From the NCBI GenBank assembly GCA_015061945.1, contig SUVP01000008.1:1-64000 (forward strand): a stretch of DNA of 64,000 nt. The letters run 5' to 3'. The notes under the pieces are model-generated. The model saw nothing but the letters and a program-made list of their open reading frames with translations, was not told where the DNA came from and did no database searches. This document shows, piece after piece, positions 62,918 through 64,000 of the stretch. The stretch's first letter is position 1. Every line of letters starts with the position of its first letter. The stretch is from Opitutales bacterium. GTDB taxonomy: Bacteria; Verrucomicrobiota; Verrucomicrobiia; Opitutales; Intestinicryptomonadaceae. The translations under genes were made by a program, and so were the position numbers.

Positions 62918-64000
62918 ATGTCGAAAGAATCATTCGTAAGAACGAAACCACACGTTAACGTAGGTACTATTGGTCACATTGACCATGGTAAAACTACACT
63001 CACGACCGCAATCTTGAAGGTTCAGTCGGACAAGGGCCTGGCTCAATTTAAGTCCTATAAGGACATTGCTAAGGGCGGTACTGTCCGTGACGAAACCAAG
63101 ACTGTTACAATTGCTGTCGCACACGTAGAATACGAAACACCTACACGTCACTATGCACACGTCGACTGCCCAGGACACGCAGACTTCGTTAAGAACATGA
63201 TCACAGGTGCTGCTCAAATGGACGGCGCGATCCTCGTTGTTAGCGCAGCTGACGGCCCTATGCCTCAGACACGCGAACACATCCTCTTGGCTCGCCAAGT
63301 TGGTGTTCCGAAGATTGTAGTATTCCTCAACAAGTGCGACCTCCTCGACGACGCAGAACTCCTCGAACTCGTTGAAATGGAAGTACGTGACCTCCTCAAC
63401 AAGTACCAATATCCTGGCGACGACACAATCATCGTACGCGGTTCAGCTCTTGGTGCTCTCGAAGGTACAGAATTTGGTGTAAACAGCATCGGTCAGCTCA
63501 TGGACGCTATCGATACTGAAATTCCAGAACCACAACGCCCAGTTGACCTCCCATTGATGATGAGTGTTGAAGACGTATTCTCGATCACAGGTCGTGGTAC
63601 AGTAGCAACAGGTCGTATCGAACGTGGCGTAATCAAGGTTGGTGAAGAAGTTGAAATCGTTGGTCTCGGCGAAACAAAGAAAACAACTGTAACAGGTGTT
63701 GAAATGTTCCGCAAGCTCCTCGACCAAGGTCAAGCAGGTGACAATGTTGGTCTCCTCCTCCGTGGTATCGAAAAGAGCGAAGTACAACGCGGTCAAGTTA
63801 TCGCAAAGCCAGGATCAATCACACCACACACAAAGGCAAAGGCAGAAATCTACGTTCTCACTAAGGACGAAGGTGGTCGTCACACACCATTCTTCACAAA
63901 CTATCGTCCTCAGTTCTTCTTCGGCACAGCTGACGTCACAGGCGTTTGCAAATTGCCAGAAGGCGTTGAAATGGTTATGCCAGGCGACAACCTTTCTATC
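62918..64000 (+). CDS. tuf: Elongation factor Tu, N-terminal 361 residues (cut by window edge)
   Basis: GTPase that delivers aminoacyl-tRNA to the ribosome; visible to about residue 361 of the expected 394 or so. G1 is GHIDHGKT, G3 DCPGH, G4 NKCD and G5 SAL. Domain 2 begins near [21 protein letters not shown]. Switch I reads [17 protein letters not shown] instead of the usual segment ending RGITI, keeping the Mg2+-linked Thr at position 64. This is a lineage marker rather than damage. It follows the tRNA-Thr gene; secE, nusG and ribosomal proteins would be expected next. Confidence 0.97.
   Translation, partial: MSKESFVRTKPHVNVGTIGHIDHGKTTLTTAILKVQSDKGLAQFKSYKDIAKGGTVRDETKTVTIAVAHVEYETPTRHYAHVDCPGHADFVKNMITGAAQMDGAILVVSAADGPMPQTREHILLARQVGVPKIVVFLNKCDLLDDAELLELVEMEVRDLLNKYQYPGDDTIIVRGSALGALEGTEFGVNSIGQLMDAIDTEIPEPQRPVDLPLMMSVEDVFSITGRGTVATGRIERGVIKVGEEVEIVGLGETKKTTVTGVEMFRKLLDQGQAGDNVGLLLRGIEKSEVQRGQVIAKPGSITPHTKAKAEIYVLTKDEGGRHTPFFTNYRPQFFFGTADVTGVCKLPEGVEMVMPGDNLSI

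Overview
The window comes from an AT-rich, anaerobic, polysaccharide-degrading Gram-negative bacterium, most likely of the PVC group (Verrucomicrobiota or Lentisphaerota, gut or sediment type). The evidence is combined: a 129-residue protein resembling the Minf_1886 family, which I know as Verrucomicrobia/Planctomycetes-restricted; a pseudopilin with the C-terminal DG signature common in these phyla; a PEP-CTERM protein; Tat-exported Gfo/Idh/MocA paralogues; an EF-Tu with an unusual switch I; and many secreted glycoside hydrolases without a SusC/SusD pair. Pyruvate formate-lyase with its activase, and rubredoxin with a flavodiiron protein, point to fermentation and oxygen defence.

Layout. 1-8 kb (minus strand): a GH-like gene cut by the window edge, a GH43-like lipoprotein, pssA, an orphan RelE-like protein, then an EF-hand protein (+), two Gfo/Idh/MocA paralogues and mgtE. 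8-12.5 kb (+): pseudopilin, recQ, rubredoxin-fprA. 12.5-24.5 kb: a PEP-CTERM subtilase and a secreted glycan-degradation block (DUF4091 protein, GH2 beta-mannosidase, GH50-like, GH30). 24.5-31.6 kb: housekeeping genes trmL, smpB, rpoZ, an AMP-dependent ligase, then Minf_1886-like-sufC-sufB-sufD. 31.6-38 kb: beta-helix protein, hybrid histidine kinase, MscS channel. 38-49.3 kb is the most unusual part: a large repeat-rich autotransporter, a divergent tyrosine recombinase, 690 bp of non-coding DNA packed with hairpins, and a divergent pflB/GH78 pair. 49.3-64 kb: ligA, pflA, GNAT and DUF2156 proteins, uvrA, AI-2E transporter, murQ with a sodium:solute symporter, a DUF2284 protein, tetR/fadL, tRNA-Thr(GGT) and the start of tuf.

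Most novel signals. (1) Two tandem copies of a 176-177 bp element lie directly behind the tyrosine recombinase. Each folds into four hairpins, and the differences between the copies in the folded part all fall in loops, unpaired positions or one compensatory base pair. (2) A 104-bp element ending in a terminator sits behind both pflB and the GH78 gene in the same transcriptional sense, about 93% identical. (3) A 15-bp inverted repeat brackets the region between the autotransporter and the recombinase, as expected for a phase-variable switch. (4) A three-way-junction fold lies at 43626-43700. (5) DNA ligase A ends in a consensus sliding-clamp motif. All of these are sequence-based proposals without database support.
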